DNA of 64,000 bases, from positions 248,001 through 312,000 of the forward strand of contig JAGCVJ010000011.1 in the NCBI GenBank assembly GCA_017962375.1, given 5' to 3'. Positions within the stretch are counted from its first letter, which is position 1. The number at the start of each line of letters is the position of its first letter. Under the pieces are notes generated by a model. That model searched no databases and was not told the DNA's origin. It saw only the letters and a program-made list of their open reading frames with translations. Shown piece by piece: positions 51,297 through 60,454 of this stretch. The stretch is from Bacteroidales bacterium. Lineage in GTDB: Bacteria > Bacteroidota > Bacteroidia > Bacteroidales > UBA932. The translations under genes and the position numbers were made by a program.

Positions 51297-51911
51297 CTAG
51301 ATGTTAATGCCCATAAAGCCCATGAAGGCGATAGCCATAAGGCCGGCGATTATGAATGTAATGCCCAGTCCCTGAAGAGGTTTAGGCACTTTTGAATAAG
51401 CTATCTTCTCTCTGATTGCCGCAATGGAGACTATGGCAAGGAACCAGCCTACGCCGCTTCCCAGTCCGTAGCAAGTTGCAATACCCAGGCTCGGGAAAGC
51501 TCTCTGCTGCATGAACAGCGAGGCGCCCAGGATGGCGCAGTTCACTGCAATCAGCGGAAGGAAGATTCCGAGCGAGGAGTACAGAGAAGGAGAATATTTC
51601 TCAACCACCATCTCCACCAGCTGAACGAACGATGCGATAACGGCTATGAAAATGATGAAGCTGAGGAAGCTCAGGTCTACGTTTGCCAGGTCAGGAGATA
51701 TCCACTTGAGGGCTCCCGGGCTCAGCAAGTATTTGTTCAGCAGATAGTTGATAGGAAGGGTTATGCCCAGCACGAATATTACGGCAATACCCAGTCCTAT
51801 GGCTGTCTTCACGTTCTTTGACACTGCCAGGAAAGAACACATTCCCAGGAAGTAGGCAAAGATCATGTTGTCTACGAAGATGCTCTTTACGAAAATGTTC
51901 AATGCTTCCAT
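51297..51911 (-). CDS. nqrE: Na+-translocating NADH:quinone reductase subunit E
   Basis: 204 residues, six predicted membrane helices. [20 protein letters not shown] carries the conserved first-helix Cys, and [12 protein letters not shown] the second half Cys; in the known complex these bind an intramembrane iron centre together with NqrD. It forms the Na+ channel region. It is 11 nt upstream of nqrF and 12 nt after nqrD. Confidence 0.95.
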   Translation of the reverse strand: MEALNIFVKSIFVDNMIFAYFLGMCSFLAVSKNVKTAIGLGIAVIFVLGITLPINYLLNKYLLSPGALKWISPDLANVDLSFLSFIIFIAVIASFVQLVEMVVEKYSPSLYSSLGIFLPLIAVNCAILGASLFMQQRAFPSLGIATCYGLGSGVGWFLAIVSIAAIREKIAYSKVPKPLQGLGITFIIAGLMAIAFMGFMGINI

Positions 51912-51923
51912 AGTGGTATGTGT

Positions 51924-52541
51924 TTATTTCTTGTCGTCATCTTTCTGATAGCTTCTCTGAATCCAGATAAGGCATCCGATAAGTATCAAAGCCATAGGCG
52001 GCATTATGAACAGTCCGTTGTTCATGTAGCCGGCCTCGTACCAGCTCTGCGGAATAATCTGCGCACCGAAGATGGTGCCGCTTCCGATGAGCTCTCTGAA
52101 GAACGCCACTATCACCAGTATCAGGCCGTAGCCCAGTCCGTTTGCCAGACCGTCAACCAGAGAAGGCAGAGGTTTCTCGGTGAGTCCGAAGGCCTCGATT
52201 CTTCCCATGATGATACAGTTGGTGATAATCAGGCCCACGTAAACCGAGAGCTGCTTGCTCACGTCGTAAACGTAGGCTTTCAGAAATTCTGAAATCAGAA
52301 TCACGAACATGGCAACCACAACAAGCTGCACGATGATTCTGATACGGTTAGGAATAGTCTTTCTTATCAGCGAGATAAGGAAGCTCGAAAGTCCTGTCAC
52401 AAGGGTAACGGAAATTCCCATCACGATTGCGGGTTCCAGCTTGACAGTTACCGCAAGGGCAGAACAGATACCAAGCACCAGCACCGTGATTGGGTTGGCC
52501 TTGATTATTGGTGTCGTGAATATTTTCTTGTCCATTGCCAT
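51924..52541 (-). CDS. nqrD: Na+-translocating NADH:quinone reductase subunit D
   Basis: 205 residues, six predicted membrane helices. VLGICSALAVTVKLEPAIVM holds the conserved Cys in helix 1 and GLIITNCIIMGRIEAFG the second; NqrD and NqrE are inverted homologues sharing an iron centre. It is 2 nt from nqrC, so the genes are translationally coupled. Confidence 0.95.
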   Translation of the reverse strand: MAMDKKIFTTPIIKANPITVLVLGICSALAVTVKLEPAIVMGISVTLVTGLSSFLISLIRKTIPNRIRIIVQLVVVAMFVILISEFLKAYVYDVSKQLSVYVGLIITNCIIMGRIEAFGLTEKPLPSLVDGLANGLGYGLILVIVAFFRELIGSGTIFGAQIIPQSWYEAGYMNNGLFIMPPMALILIGCLIWIQRSYQKDDDKK

Positions 52542-52543
52542 AA

Positions 52544-53374
52544 CTATTCGGTTTTAGGATTTTCCTCAGCGACCGGTTCAGGAGCGGCTCCTGAAACAAT
52601 CTTCTGAAGGTAAGGCTTGTAGTAATTCATCCAGTTGGAGATCATTGTCTGTACCGCCTTGGAAGTGATGGTGGCTCCGCTGATGGCGTTGATTTCGTTG
52701 GCCTTGGCGTTGGCGTTGCCGCCTTTGACAACGGTGATAGGAATAATCTCTCCGTTTTCGAGGATTACCTTGTCGGTAAACTGGGAGCGGAACTTGCCGG
52801 TGACAATCTCTCCTCCCAGGCCAGGAGTCTCGCTGGAGTGGTCGAACAGGGCTCCGGCAATCTTGCCGTCTTCCTTAACTGCAATGTATGTCCAGATAGG
52901 GCCCCAGAGGCCTGAACCGTAGCCGGAAAGAATGTAGTTCTTGCTTCCGTCCGGATTGTTGCAGATGAACACAGGGAGCTTCAGGTCTTTTGCAAGAGCC
53001 TCTTTGGCAGCCTGGTCCTGGGTGCCGTCTATTTTTCTCATTATGTCGTACTGGTCCGCGGCAGCAACCCTGAAGGCGTCGCAGTCTCCGATTTTATCGG
53101 TGAAGCTTTCCACAATTTCTCCTTCATTGTTAACTATCTGGGCCTCGGCGATGTACTTGTCAAACTCGTCCTGCACGTATTTGTTCCTGTCGGATACGGT
53201 CTTGGCATCGGCAGCCAGGCCGGCGCAGTTGAGAATGTTCATCTGCTTCTCAACCTTGATGTTGGTCTGCTGGCGATTCTTAAGACCCATTGAAACAACA
53301 GCCAGGATAGTAGCCACGATGGCCACCAGGGCAATCGTGTAAAAAACTGTGTATGTATTTTTGTTAGTATCCAT
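52544..53374 (-). CDS. nqrC: Na+-translocating NADH:quinone reductase subunit C
   Basis: 276 residues starting at the ATG at 53374 (MDTNKNTYTVFYTIALVAIV); a longer frame upstream lacks signal-like sequence. One N-terminal membrane helix and a periplasmic FMN domain. INAISGATITSKAVQ holds the Thr to which FMN is covalently bound (S-G-A-T). In Nqr it relays electrons between NqrB and the iron centre. Confidence 0.94.
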   Translation of the reverse strand: MDTNKNTYTVFYTIALVAIVATILAVVSMGLKNRQQTNIKVEKQMNILNCAGLAADAKTVSDRNKYVQDEFDKYIAEAQIVNNEGEIVESFTDKIGDCDAFRVAAADQYDIMRKIDGTQDQAAKEALAKDLKLPVFICNNPDGSKNYILSGYGSGLWGPIWTYIAVKEDGKIAGALFDHSSETPGLGGEIVTGKFRSQFTDKVILENGEIIPITVVKGGNANAKANEINAISGATITSKAVQTMISNWMNYYKPYLQKIVSGAAPEPVAEENPKTE

Positions 53375-53385
53375 ATCGCTATTGT

Positions 53386-54546
53386 TTATTTGGCTACAGC
53401 TCTCTTTTCTCTCCTGCGGATGTTCTTTCTGACAACGCACCAGTCAATCAGCGGCGCCATTGTATTCATCAGCAGGATAGCGAGCATCATGCCCTCTCTG
53501 TATCCAGGGTTGAACAATCTTAATATCACGCACATGGCTCCGATCAAGAAGCCGTAAATCCACTTGCCGGTCTCGGTCTGGGCTGAAGAAACAGGGTCTG
53601 TAGCCATGAACACGGCACCGAACGCGAATCCGCCCATCACCAGATGGTTGACTGCAGGGTAGGCTGCAAAGGTGCCAGGCTCAGCCAGGCCGTTTGCCAA
53701 GAATCCTACTGCCAGAGCTCCGGCAACGCAGGAAACCATAACCTTCCAGCTTGCAACGCCGGTCCATATAAGAAGGATGGCGCCCAGAAGGATGGCAATT
53801 GTTGAAGTTTCGCCCACTGAACCAGGAATGTTTCCTATGAACATCTGCAGGAAGTCAGGCGCTCCGGAAACGCCGTCTGCAACCTGTGCCAGAGGAGTGG
53901 CTCCGGAGAATCCGTCAATTATCTGGTCTGCATGCTTGCCCAGTCCGCCAACCCATACGGAATCGCCCGTTATGGTTGAAGGATAGGCGAAGAACACGAA
54001 GGCTCTTGCCAGAAGGGCAGGGTTCCAGATGTTCATTCCGGTTCCGCCGAAGATTTCCTTTCCGAAGATTACGGCAAATGCAACTGCAAGAGCCAGAACC
54101 CACAGAGGAACGTCTATTGGCATGATCAGCGGGATGATGAATCCCGTTACCAGATATCCCTCGTTTACCTCGTGGCCCCTTACCTGGGCAAAGGCGAACT
54201 CAATTCCAAGTCCAACAATGTAGGAAACCAGGATGAGAGGAAGTATGCGGTAGAAACCGTACCATACTTTCATCCAGAATCCCCACTGAAGGCCGAATGC
54301 CATAGAGTGCTGGTCTCCCGTGTTCCACATTCCGAAGCAGAATGCAGGCATCAGGGCCATCACAACTACAATCATCACTCTCTTGATGTCCACGGCGTCC
54401 TTGATGTGAACCCTTCCTGAAGTTGTGGTTGCAGGAACGGCGGCAAAGGTCTCGAACGCGTCAAAGGTAGAGTGGAGCCAGCCGAGCTTTCCTCCCTTGG
54501 AGAATGTCGGCTTCATCTTGTCTATCGTCTTTAATATCCAATTCAT
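53386..54546 (-). CDS. nqrB: Na+-translocating NADH:quinone reductase subunit B
   Basis: 386 residues, about ten membrane helices. IIDGFSGATPLAQV holds the Thr for the second covalently bound FMN; GGTGMNIWNPALLARAF and the EVNEGYLVTGFIIPLIMPID loop are typical. NqrB holds riboflavin and FMN and carries Na+. It lies between nqrA and nqrC with 4 and 11 nt gaps. Confidence 0.95.
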   Translation of the reverse strand: MNWILKTIDKMKPTFSKGGKLGWLHSTFDAFETFAAVPATTTSGRVHIKDAVDIKRVMIVVVMALMPAFCFGMWNTGDQHSMAFGLQWGFWMKVWYGFYRILPLILVSYIVGLGIEFAFAQVRGHEVNEGYLVTGFIIPLIMPIDVPLWVLALAVAFAVIFGKEIFGGTGMNIWNPALLARAFVFFAYPSTITGDSVWVGGLGKHADQIIDGFSGATPLAQVADGVSGAPDFLQMFIGNIPGSVGETSTIAILLGAILLIWTGVASWKVMVSCVAGALAVGFLANGLAEPGTFAAYPAVNHLVMGGFAFGAVFMATDPVSSAQTETGKWIYGFLIGAMCVILRLFNPGYREGMMLAILLMNTMAPLIDWCVVRKNIRRREKRAVAK

Positions 54547-54550
54547 AACC

Positions 54551-55930
54551 TTATGCCATTTCTTTGAGCATCAAGTCAATGCCCTGGTCTATAATCTTCT
54601 GTATCTCGATCTTTGAAGGATCTACATACTCGCACAGGGCAAAGTCTTCGCCGATTACTTCATAAATGCCGAACTGTTCCATCTTCTCGATATCCTCAGC
54701 CAGTATGGCCTTCAGCAGATAAACAGGATAGATGTCCATCGGAAGCACCTTGCCATAGACATCGGAGACGATGAAAGCTCTCTCTCCGCCGTTGACGTTG
54801 GTGTCCGCGCTGTACTGTTTCTTAGGGCAGAGCCAGGAGAAATAGCTCTTGCTCATGGAGAATTTCTTCATCCTGAAAGGCTTGGCCCATCCGAAGATTT
54901 CCCTGTAATTGCCTTCTGCGAGGAAGGTTACGCTGTCGTCGTAGAAGCCCAGGCTTCCGTTTTCTCCCACGTTCTCGCCGTTGAGAGGGTTGCCGCTTAC
55001 ATATCTTACACCGGTTGGCTGGCCGTAGAGCTCTTCAGTGTCAACCGCTCCGGCTATTGCCTTCAGGTCTTTTACTGCCGTTCCCGGAACGCATTTTACA
55101 TATCCCGGGTTTACGGCTCTAGGGCCTGTGACTGCAACAAGTCTGGTAACATCGTAGATGCCCTTGGACAGCAGCTTGCCCATGGCGGCAAGAATGTGCG
55201 GCTGAACCGTCCAGACAATTTCTCCCTTGCCGATAGGGCAGAGGTGATTGATCTGGACTCCCGGGTTTCCTGCAGGATGCGGCCCCTTGAACATTGTCTT
55301 CTCCACGTTTCTGAGGAGGTTCAGCGGGGAACCGTTTCCATTTTCGGCGTTCAGGTTGACGTAAACCTTTCCGCTGGTGAATTTTGCAAGCGCGTCAACT
55401 GCAATCTGGATGGCGTCGGCCTCGTTCTTCATTGTGAAGTTGACGTCAGCGGCCAGAGGAGCCGAGTTGAATGCAGAGATCACGATTGCCTTAGGCGTGT
55501 CTTCAGGATTGGCTATAATCCCGTACGGGCGCTGGATGATTCCGGCCCATAATCCGCTCTCGAGCAGAACTTTCTGAATCTCCTGCCGGCTGGCCTTGGA
55601 AACGCTCAGCGGTTCAAACTGAACATACTGGGTTTCCTTGTCCGCGGCAATCTCCACGGCCAGAAGCTTCCTCTTTTCGCCTCTGACAATGGCTTTTACC
55701 TTGCCGCTAACCGGGGAGGAGAATCCTATCTGCGGCCTTTTCTTGTCCTGGAACAGGAACTGGCCCGCCTTTACGGCGTCGCCCTCTGCTACAAGAAGCT
55801 TAGGAACCATATTCCTGAAGTCAGAAGGCTTTACAGATACAACTTCCGGCACGAGAGTCTGCAAGACTTTCTTCTGGGCCTCTCCTTTGAGGTGGAGGTC
55901 CAAACCTTTGTGAAGTCTTATAGTCTCCAT
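54551..55930 (-). CDS. nqrA: Na+-translocating NADH:quinone reductase subunit A
   Basis: 459 residues, soluble. Starts METIRLHKGLDLHLKGEAQK, the NqrA N-terminus, with GFSSPVSGKVKAIVRGEKRK as the lipoyl-like barrel and a C-terminal SLBB-like fold. It binds ubiquinone/menaquinone at the cytoplasmic side. First gene of the operon; TATATTTG at 55993-55986 (minus) is a likely -7 box, giving a leader of about 50 nt. Confidence 0.94.
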   Translation of the reverse strand: METIRLHKGLDLHLKGEAQKKVLQTLVPEVVSVKPSDFRNMVPKLLVAEGDAVKAGQFLFQDKKRPQIGFSSPVSGKVKAIVRGEKRKLLAVEIAADKETQYVQFEPLSVSKASRQEIQKVLLESGLWAGIIQRPYGIIANPEDTPKAIVISAFNSAPLAADVNFTMKNEADAIQIAVDALAKFTSGKVYVNLNAENGNGSPLNLLRNVEKTMFKGPHPAGNPGVQINHLCPIGKGEIVWTVQPHILAAMGKLLSKGIYDVTRLVAVTGPRAVNPGYVKCVPGTAVKDLKAIAGAVDTEELYGQPTGVRYVSGNPLNGENVGENGSLGFYDDSVTFLAEGNYREIFGWAKPFRMKKFSMSKSYFSWLCPKKQYSADTNVNGGERAFIVSDVYGKVLPMDIYPVYLLKAILAEDIEKMEQFGIYEVIGEDFALCEYVDPSKIEIQKIIDQGIDLMLKEMA

Positions 55931-55985
55931 ATCTGTCAGTGATTATTATTTTTAATTGTTGATGTCAATAAAATACAATAACAAG

Positions 55986-55993
55986 CAAATATA
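55986..55993 (-). promoter_or_regulatory. -7 box of the nqrABCDEF operon
   Basis: TATATTTG on the minus strand, about 56 nt before the nqrA ATG. No clear TTTG at -33. Confidence 0.5.
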
Positions 55994-56058
55994 CTCAAAA
56001 AAAGGCATATAACCACCTCTTTTTCATCGCGACAAAATTTCTATATTTACATCTTGTT

Positions 56059-58470
56059 ATGGAAAATGAAGGGAATAAAATTCTGGAAGGGTTGAACGAT
56101 GCCCAAAAGGCTGCTGTAATGTGCCTTACGGGGCCTTCTCTGATTGTGGCGGGAGCCGGGAGCGGAAAAACCAAGGTGCTGACCTGCAAAATTGCCAACA
56201 TACTTTCTCACGGATACAAGCCTTACAGCGTTCTGGCGCTGACTTTCACCAATAAGGCGGCAAGGGAAATGAAGCAGAGGATATCCGTTATGGTTGGAGA
56301 CCGTGCCGCCAGAATGATCTACATGGGGACATTCCACTCCATCTTTTTGAGGTTTCTCAGGCAGTATGCCCAGCTGCTGGGCTTTCCTCCGGGCTTTACC
56401 ATCTACGACAAGGACGACAGCAAATCTCTGGTAAAAAGGATAATAAAGGAAATGCTGCTGGATGACAAGATCTACAAGCCAAACGAGATAGCCGGCCGCA
56501 TTTCGGAATGCAAGAACAATTTCATCACCCCGGAAGAGTATGAGAACCATCCGGAGCTGGTGGAGTCTGACAAGCGTACTCGCCGGCCTCAGATCAGCTT
56601 GATATACAGGACATACCAGATCCGCTGCAAAGAGCAGGGAGTAATGGATTTTGACGACATTCTGCTGAATACCTACCGTCTGCTTGCCCATTTTCCAGAC
56701 GCTTTTGCCCAGATCAGGTCCAAGTTCCAGTTCATTCTGGTTGACGAGTACCAGGATACCAATTATCTCCAGTATGTCATACTCAGGGCCCTGGCCCAGG
56801 ACCACCAGAACATAACCGTGGTTGGAGACGACGCCCAGAGCATCTACGCCTTCCGCGGCGCCAGAATCGAGAATATCCTGAATTTCCAGAAAGATTATCC
56901 CGATGCCAAGGTCTTCCGCCTGGAGCGGAACTACCGCTCTACCCAGACCATAGTCAACGCCGCCAACTCGGTGATCAGCAAGAACAAAGGCCGCATAACG
57001 AAAGAATGCTACTCCAAGAGGGACGTTGGCCAGAAGATAGAGCTTCTGCCGGCTTACACCGAGCAGGAGGAGGCCCTTCTGGTAGCTTCTTCCATTATGA
57101 GCCAGAAATATCAGGCAAAAGGCAATTATCGCGATTTTGCCGTACTCTACAGGACTAACGCCCAAAGCCGCGCCATTGAGGAGGCTCTCAGGAAGAAGAA
57201 CATTCCTTATAAGATTTATGCCGGCCACTCCTTCTATGACCGGACTGAGATTAGGAGGATGATAGCCTATTTGCGCCTGATAACCAACCCTCTGGATGAC
57301 GAGTCATTCAAGCGCACCGTCAACTATCCTTCAAGAGGAATCGGCGCCACCACCATGGAGAGGGTGATAGCAGTGTCGGCGGAGAATCACACGAGTCTGA
57401 GCGAGGCTGTGATGACATTCTCCGCAGAACAGTTCCAGATCCGCCAGGCTGTCCTGGATAAGCTCCGCGACTTTGCCTCCAAGATGGAGCTTCTGCGTTC
57501 CAAGGTCCAGACTGAAGACGCCTATCAGATAGCCACCCAGATGGATGCTCTTTTTGCCATCACCGCCACTCTGAAAACCGACACTTCCCTGGACGGCCAG
57601 ACCATTCTGGAGAATGTGCTCGAGTTTTTTGACAGCATAAAAGAGTTTGTGGATGAGGGAGTTGAAGAGTTTAAACAATATGGAGAAGAAGGGGAATACG
57701 GCCCTGATGCGGTAACTCTGGATCTCTTCTTGCAGAACATTGCCCTTGTGGCCGATACAGATTCTGCCCAGGAAAGCTCAGAGACAAGCCATCCGATAAG
57801 CAGTGAAGAGCCTCAGGAAGATGACAGGGTATCGCTGATGACAGTCCATTCCTCCAAAGGCCTGGAGTTCCCTTATGTCTATATAGTGGGCTTGGAGGAG
57901 AATCTCTTTCCAAGCGGAGGGCTTGTGGGCAATCCTGAGAAGGAGATCGAGGAAGAGCGAAGGCTCTTCTACGTGGCTGTGACAAGGGCTGAGAATGCCG
58001 TCCGGCTTTCTTTTGCAAGGTCCCGCTTCCGCTGGGGCAGCTACGAAAACAATCTGCCTAGCCGTTTCATAAAGGAAATCGACCGCCAGTATATCCAGAA
58101 TCCTCTGGACGAGGACACTCCGGTTCACACCACCGCCGGCTTCGGCCCTTCCGTATGGACAGGCCAGCCGCACCGCCCTCTCCCTACGCGCCCTCAGTCT
58201 CCTTCAAGGCCTGCGCCAGGCCCTTCACCTGCTCCGCAGCGTCCTCAATTCACTCCGCAGTCATCGCTGAGGCCTAAAAACGAGAACTTTGTAGCAGACG
58301 CTCCAACCAGGATGAAAGAAGGAATGACAGTTGAACATGAGAGGTTCGGAATGGGCAAGATTATCACCATGAGCGGCAACGCGGGAGATCTGAAGGCCGT
58401 TGTAGACTTTGATGATTTCGGCCGCAAGACCCTTCTTCTGAAGTTTGCCAAGATGAGAATTGTCCGTTGA
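56059..58470 (+). CDS. uvrD: ATP-dependent DNA helicase UvrD/PcrA
   Basis: 803 residues. Walker A VAGAGSGKTKVLTCKI, motif Ib ALTFTNKAAREMKQRI, Walker B FILVDEYQDTN, GDDAQSIYAFRGA, motif V-VI SKGLEFPYVYIVGLEE and FYVAVTRAENAVRLS. Pro-rich linker (about 715-745), then a C-terminal tudor-like region (GMTVEHERFGMGKI) as in PcrA, which binds RNA polymerase. It unwinds DNA 3' to 5' in repair and replication restart. TATATTTA at 56042-56049 leaves almost no leader. Confidence 0.95.
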   Translation: MENEGNKILEGLNDAQKAAVMCLTGPSLIVAGAGSGKTKVLTCKIANILSHGYKPYSVLALTFTNKAAREMKQRISVMVGDRAARMIYMGTFHSIFLRFLRQYAQLLGFPPGFTIYDKDDSKSLVKRIIKEMLLDDKIYKPNEIAGRISECKNNFITPEEYENHPELVESDKRTRRPQISLIYRTYQIRCKEQGVMDFDDILLNTYRLLAHFPDAFAQIRSKFQFILVDEYQDTNYLQYVILRALAQDHQNITVVGDDAQSIYAFRGARIENILNFQKDYPDAKVFRLERNYRSTQTIVNAANSVISKNKGRITKECYSKRDVGQKIELLPAYTEQEEALLVASSIMSQKYQAKGNYRDFAVLYRTNAQSRAIEEALRKKNIPYKIYAGHSFYDRTEIRRMIAYLRLITNPLDDESFKRTVNYPSRGIGATTMERVIAVSAENHTSLSEAVMTFSAEQFQIRQAVLDKLRDFASKMELLRSKVQTEDAYQIATQMDALFAITATLKTDTSLDGQTILENVLEFFDSIKEFVDEGVEEFKQYGEEGEYGPDAVTLDLFLQNIALVADTDSAQESSETSHPISSEEPQEDDRVSLMTVHSSKGLEFPYVYIVGLEENLFPSGGLVGNPEKEIEEERRLFYVAVTRAENAVRLSFARSRFRWGSYENNLPSRFIKEIDRQYIQNPLDEDTPVHTTAGFGPSVWTGQPHRPLPTRPQSPSRPAPGPSPAPQRPQFTPQSSLRPKNENFVADAPTRMKEGMTVEHERFGMGKIITMSGNAGDLKAVVDFDDFGRKTLLLKFAKMRIVR

Positions 58471-58501
58471 AAAACTTTTTTCAAACTTTTTGGCAAAATA
58501 A

Positions 58502-58532
58502 TTTGCCGTTGGCAGGGAATTTGCTATAATTG
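58502..58532 (+). promoter_or_regulatory. Promoter of the small RNA candidate
   Basis: TTTG (58502-58505), a 19-nt spacer, TATAATTG (58525-58532): both boxes fit the Bacteroidetes consensus apart from one base in the -7 element. Confidence 0.7.
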
Positions 58533-58538
58533 CACTGT

Positions 58539-58617
58539 TTTTCATAGTTTAAGTTTAGGTTAAGCCAAGGCTTCGGCCTTGCAAGGGAGTCCACCGGTCT
58601 GGTGGACTCTTCTTTTT
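58539..58617 (+). ncRNA. Candidate small RNA of about 79 nt
   Basis: It follows a good promoter, has no plausible open frame, and ends in an intrinsic terminator. Hairpin 1: CAAGGC, TTCG, GCCTTG (58566-58581), a UUCG tetraloop. Terminator: GAGTCCACC (58587-58595), GGTCT, GGTGGACTC (58601-58609), then TTCTTTTT. It lies between uvrD and repeat copy C. I recognise no known family. Alternatively it could be a 3' trailing unit of uvrD. Confidence 0.55.
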
Positions 58618-58642
58618 ACCCTGCATAAACGTAAAAATTTTG

Positions 58643-58679
58643 GGGGCGGACAGCGTCAATTGTACGTTTTGGCTAGGCG
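58643..58679 (+). repeat. 37-bp dispersed motif, copy C
   Basis: Same core as copies A and B (GTCAATTGTACGTTTTGGCT). It lies after the small RNA terminator and 49 nt before the ATG at 58729. The preceding stretch GTAAAAATTTT (58631-58641) resembles GTAAAAACTTT before copy A, so the conserved region is longer than 37 bp for A and C. Downstream, TTGCAC (58702-58707) can pair with GTGCAA (58719-58724), a hairpin just before the ATG. Confidence 0.82.
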
Positions 58680-58728
58680 GACAACCATATCCCGCGTTAT
58701 CTTGCACGTGACATAAAAGTGCAAAGCT

Positions 58729-59955
58729 ATGAAGGGACAATCAAAACTTGAGTTCAGAGGCTGTCTGCCCGAACTCTCCAGAGCATGTTTAATTCTTGCT
58801 ATTCTGTTTTATCTCTCGGCCAATGCCGTTTCCTGCATCAAACCGCTGGAAAAGAGCGAGGACGAGAAAAAAGACAATCCTGCAGATCCGGCGGATTCCA
58901 CCAAAGGGCTGGCGGCTCTCAGTTTCTTTCTTGACCGGGCCTCCTATGACAGCTGTCTTGTTATAGGAGAGTCTGTAGATACGTCGGCAACCAGTCTTAA
59001 TGCCTATGCAAATCCTCTTGATTCCAACAATTACCGCCTGACGATAACCACCGCAGGAGGGGTGGCTGTTTATGACAGCAGTTATATCGGCAGGCCGGAG
59101 GTGTTCTACGTGAAGGCAGGCACGTATAAGATCAGGGTTACTTCCAGAGATTTCACCGAGCCGGACATTTACCCGCTTTTTGGCCAGGAGCTCAGCGTAA
59201 AGGCCAAGAAAGACAGTACCTTGAGAGTGGAAATAGTGTCGCGCCAGATGACAGGCGGCATGCGTTTCAGCTTTACTTACGGTTTCACCAGCTGGTTCAA
59301 GGGAACCGGCATTTATCTCAAGCGCGACACCGTTTCTGTAAAGTACGGCTACGGGACAAGGCATTACCTGTATTTCTACCCGGGGGAAATATCTGTGATT
59401 TACAAGAACAAAGACGGGCATTCCTCCTACACCCCGCCAGACAAGCCGGGCTATGTGGATACGGTGCTTTTCAAGCGCAAGCTAAAGGCTAACGAGCTGG
59501 TTACCATAGCGTTGGACTATGACCTTACAAAGGTGGCCAAAGACGGCTTCACTTTCAGCACAGACACGTTCAGGGTTAGGAAAGACGAGTATTTCAACCT
59601 GGGCGGCATAGCGCCTTACGGCTGCAATTCAGTCTGGTATGCCCAGACTCACATCGGCGACACCATCAACCTGTTCGGGTACATTGTTGGCGGAGACGTT
59701 TCCAGCACCTCTTTCAAGAAAGAGAAACCTTTCACCTCCAAGACCAATATCGTGATAGGGGCGCAGGAGTGGCAGGCTCTCAGGGAGAAGACAATAGGGG
59801 TGGAACTGCCCAACGGAGACATCAGAAAGAAGCTCAACCTTGTGGACCATCCTGAGAACCTGAAGAAACCAATCGTGATACACGGAGTTATCTGCGACAG
59901 CTATTTCGGCTACCCTGGCCTGAAGAATGTTTCCTGGTACATTTTGCTGAAATGA
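58729..59955 (+). CDS. DUF4493-type lipoprotein with C-terminal DUF6359-like domain
   Basis: 408 residues. Long N-region then ACLILAILFYLSANAVSCI: lipobox AVSC, Cys at about 36. NNYRLTITTAGGVAVYDSSYI and GRPEVFYVKAGTYKIRVTS are the DUF4493 pattern. From about residue 292 YFNLGGIAPY, INLFGYIVGGD, TNIVIGAQE and PIVIHGVICDSYFGYPGLKN resemble the OB-fold-like DUF6359 seen in Bacteroidales surface lipoproteins. Function unknown; probably surface exposed. It is preceded by repeat copy C. Confidence 0.8.
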   Translation: MKGQSKLEFRGCLPELSRACLILAILFYLSANAVSCIKPLEKSEDEKKDNPADPADSTKGLAALSFFLDRASYDSCLVIGESVDTSATSLNAYANPLDSNNYRLTITTAGGVAVYDSSYIGRPEVFYVKAGTYKIRVTSRDFTEPDIYPLFGQELSVKAKKDSTLRVEIVSRQMTGGMRFSFTYGFTSWFKGTGIYLKRDTVSVKYGYGTRHYLYFYPGEISVIYKNKDGHSSYTPPDKPGYVDTVLFKRKLKANELVTIALDYDLTKVAKDGFTFSTDTFRVRKDEYFNLGGIAPYGCNSVWYAQTHIGDTINLFGYIVGGDVSSTSFKKEKPFTSKTNIVIGAQEWQALREKTIGVELPNGDIRKKLNLVDHPENLKKPIVIHGVICDSYFGYPGLKNVSWYILLK

Positions 59956-60124
59956 AACTTATAAGTTCAGCAGGGAGTATATAGAGAACCAGGACTAGGA
60001 ACAGCACTGCAACAGTGATTGGCCAAATCACTGCAAGGTGTTGCTTCATGTCGCAAATGATGAAAATGCGATACACGAAGATGTAAATCAGAGTCGATAG
60101 TATTATAGTCAGCAATTTTTCCAT
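59888..60124 (-). CDS. Small membrane protein, uncertain
   Basis: 78 residues with two predicted helices (MEKLLTIILSTLIYIFVYRI and WPITVAVLFLVLVLYILPAE). Its 3' third overlaps the DUF4493 gene end on the other strand and reads basic and low complexity, so the true end is doubtful. The hydrophobic pattern looks real rather than random, but no homology is recognised. Confidence 0.35.
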   Translation of the reverse strand: MEKLLTIILSTLIYIFVYRIFIICDMKQHLAVIWPITVAVLFLVLVLYILPAELISFISAKCTRKHSSGQGSRNSCRR

Positions 60125-60178
60125 TCTGGTTATATATACTGCTGACTTTCCGATTTATTGCATCGGATTTGTGTTTTT

Positions 60179-60427
60179 CTAGAATCTGCGGCGGTAGAAG
60201 AGGCGGGTCAGGAAGGAGAGGCCGGTGCTGAGGAGTGTGCTGAAGAGCATGGTCTTCACCATGCTTTTCTGCTGCGCTTTCTGCTGGGCCTGGATCTGCT
60301 GCTGGTAGTCAACAGCAGTGTTCTGCTGAGGCGCAGGAGTGGCTTTTAAAGGTGCTCCGCAATGAGGGCAGCTTGCTGCCTGGTCGGAAATCTGCTTTCC
60401 GCATTCTCTGCAATTGATGAGTGCCAT
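60179..60427 (-). CDS. Zinc-ribbon membrane protein
   Basis: 82 residues. INCRECGKQISDQAASCPHCGAP is a CxxC-x-CxxC zinc ribbon, then a Gln-rich linker (QQQIQAQQKAQQ) and a C-terminal amphipathic or membrane helix (MVKTMLFSTLLSTGLSFLTRL) ending basic. Common small Bacteroidetes protein type; role unknown. Confidence 0.78.
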   Translation of the reverse strand: MALINCRECGKQISDQAASCPHCGAPLKATPAPQQNTAVDYQQQIQAQQKAQQKSMVKTMLFSTLLSTGLSFLTRLFYRRRF

Positions 60428-60454
60428 ATCGTTGAGTTTTATTTAGTATTGCTT

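Noticed and set aside
53375..53440. Longer N-terminus of NqrC
   Set aside because: The added residues are not conserved in type and the MDTNKNTYT start opens the membrane helix as in other NqrC proteins.
56047..57228. A 393-residue open frame antisense to uvrD
   Set aside because: It lies fully opposite an intact helicase gene with clear motifs; its composition is that of a mirrored coding frame and it has no recognisable domain or start signal.
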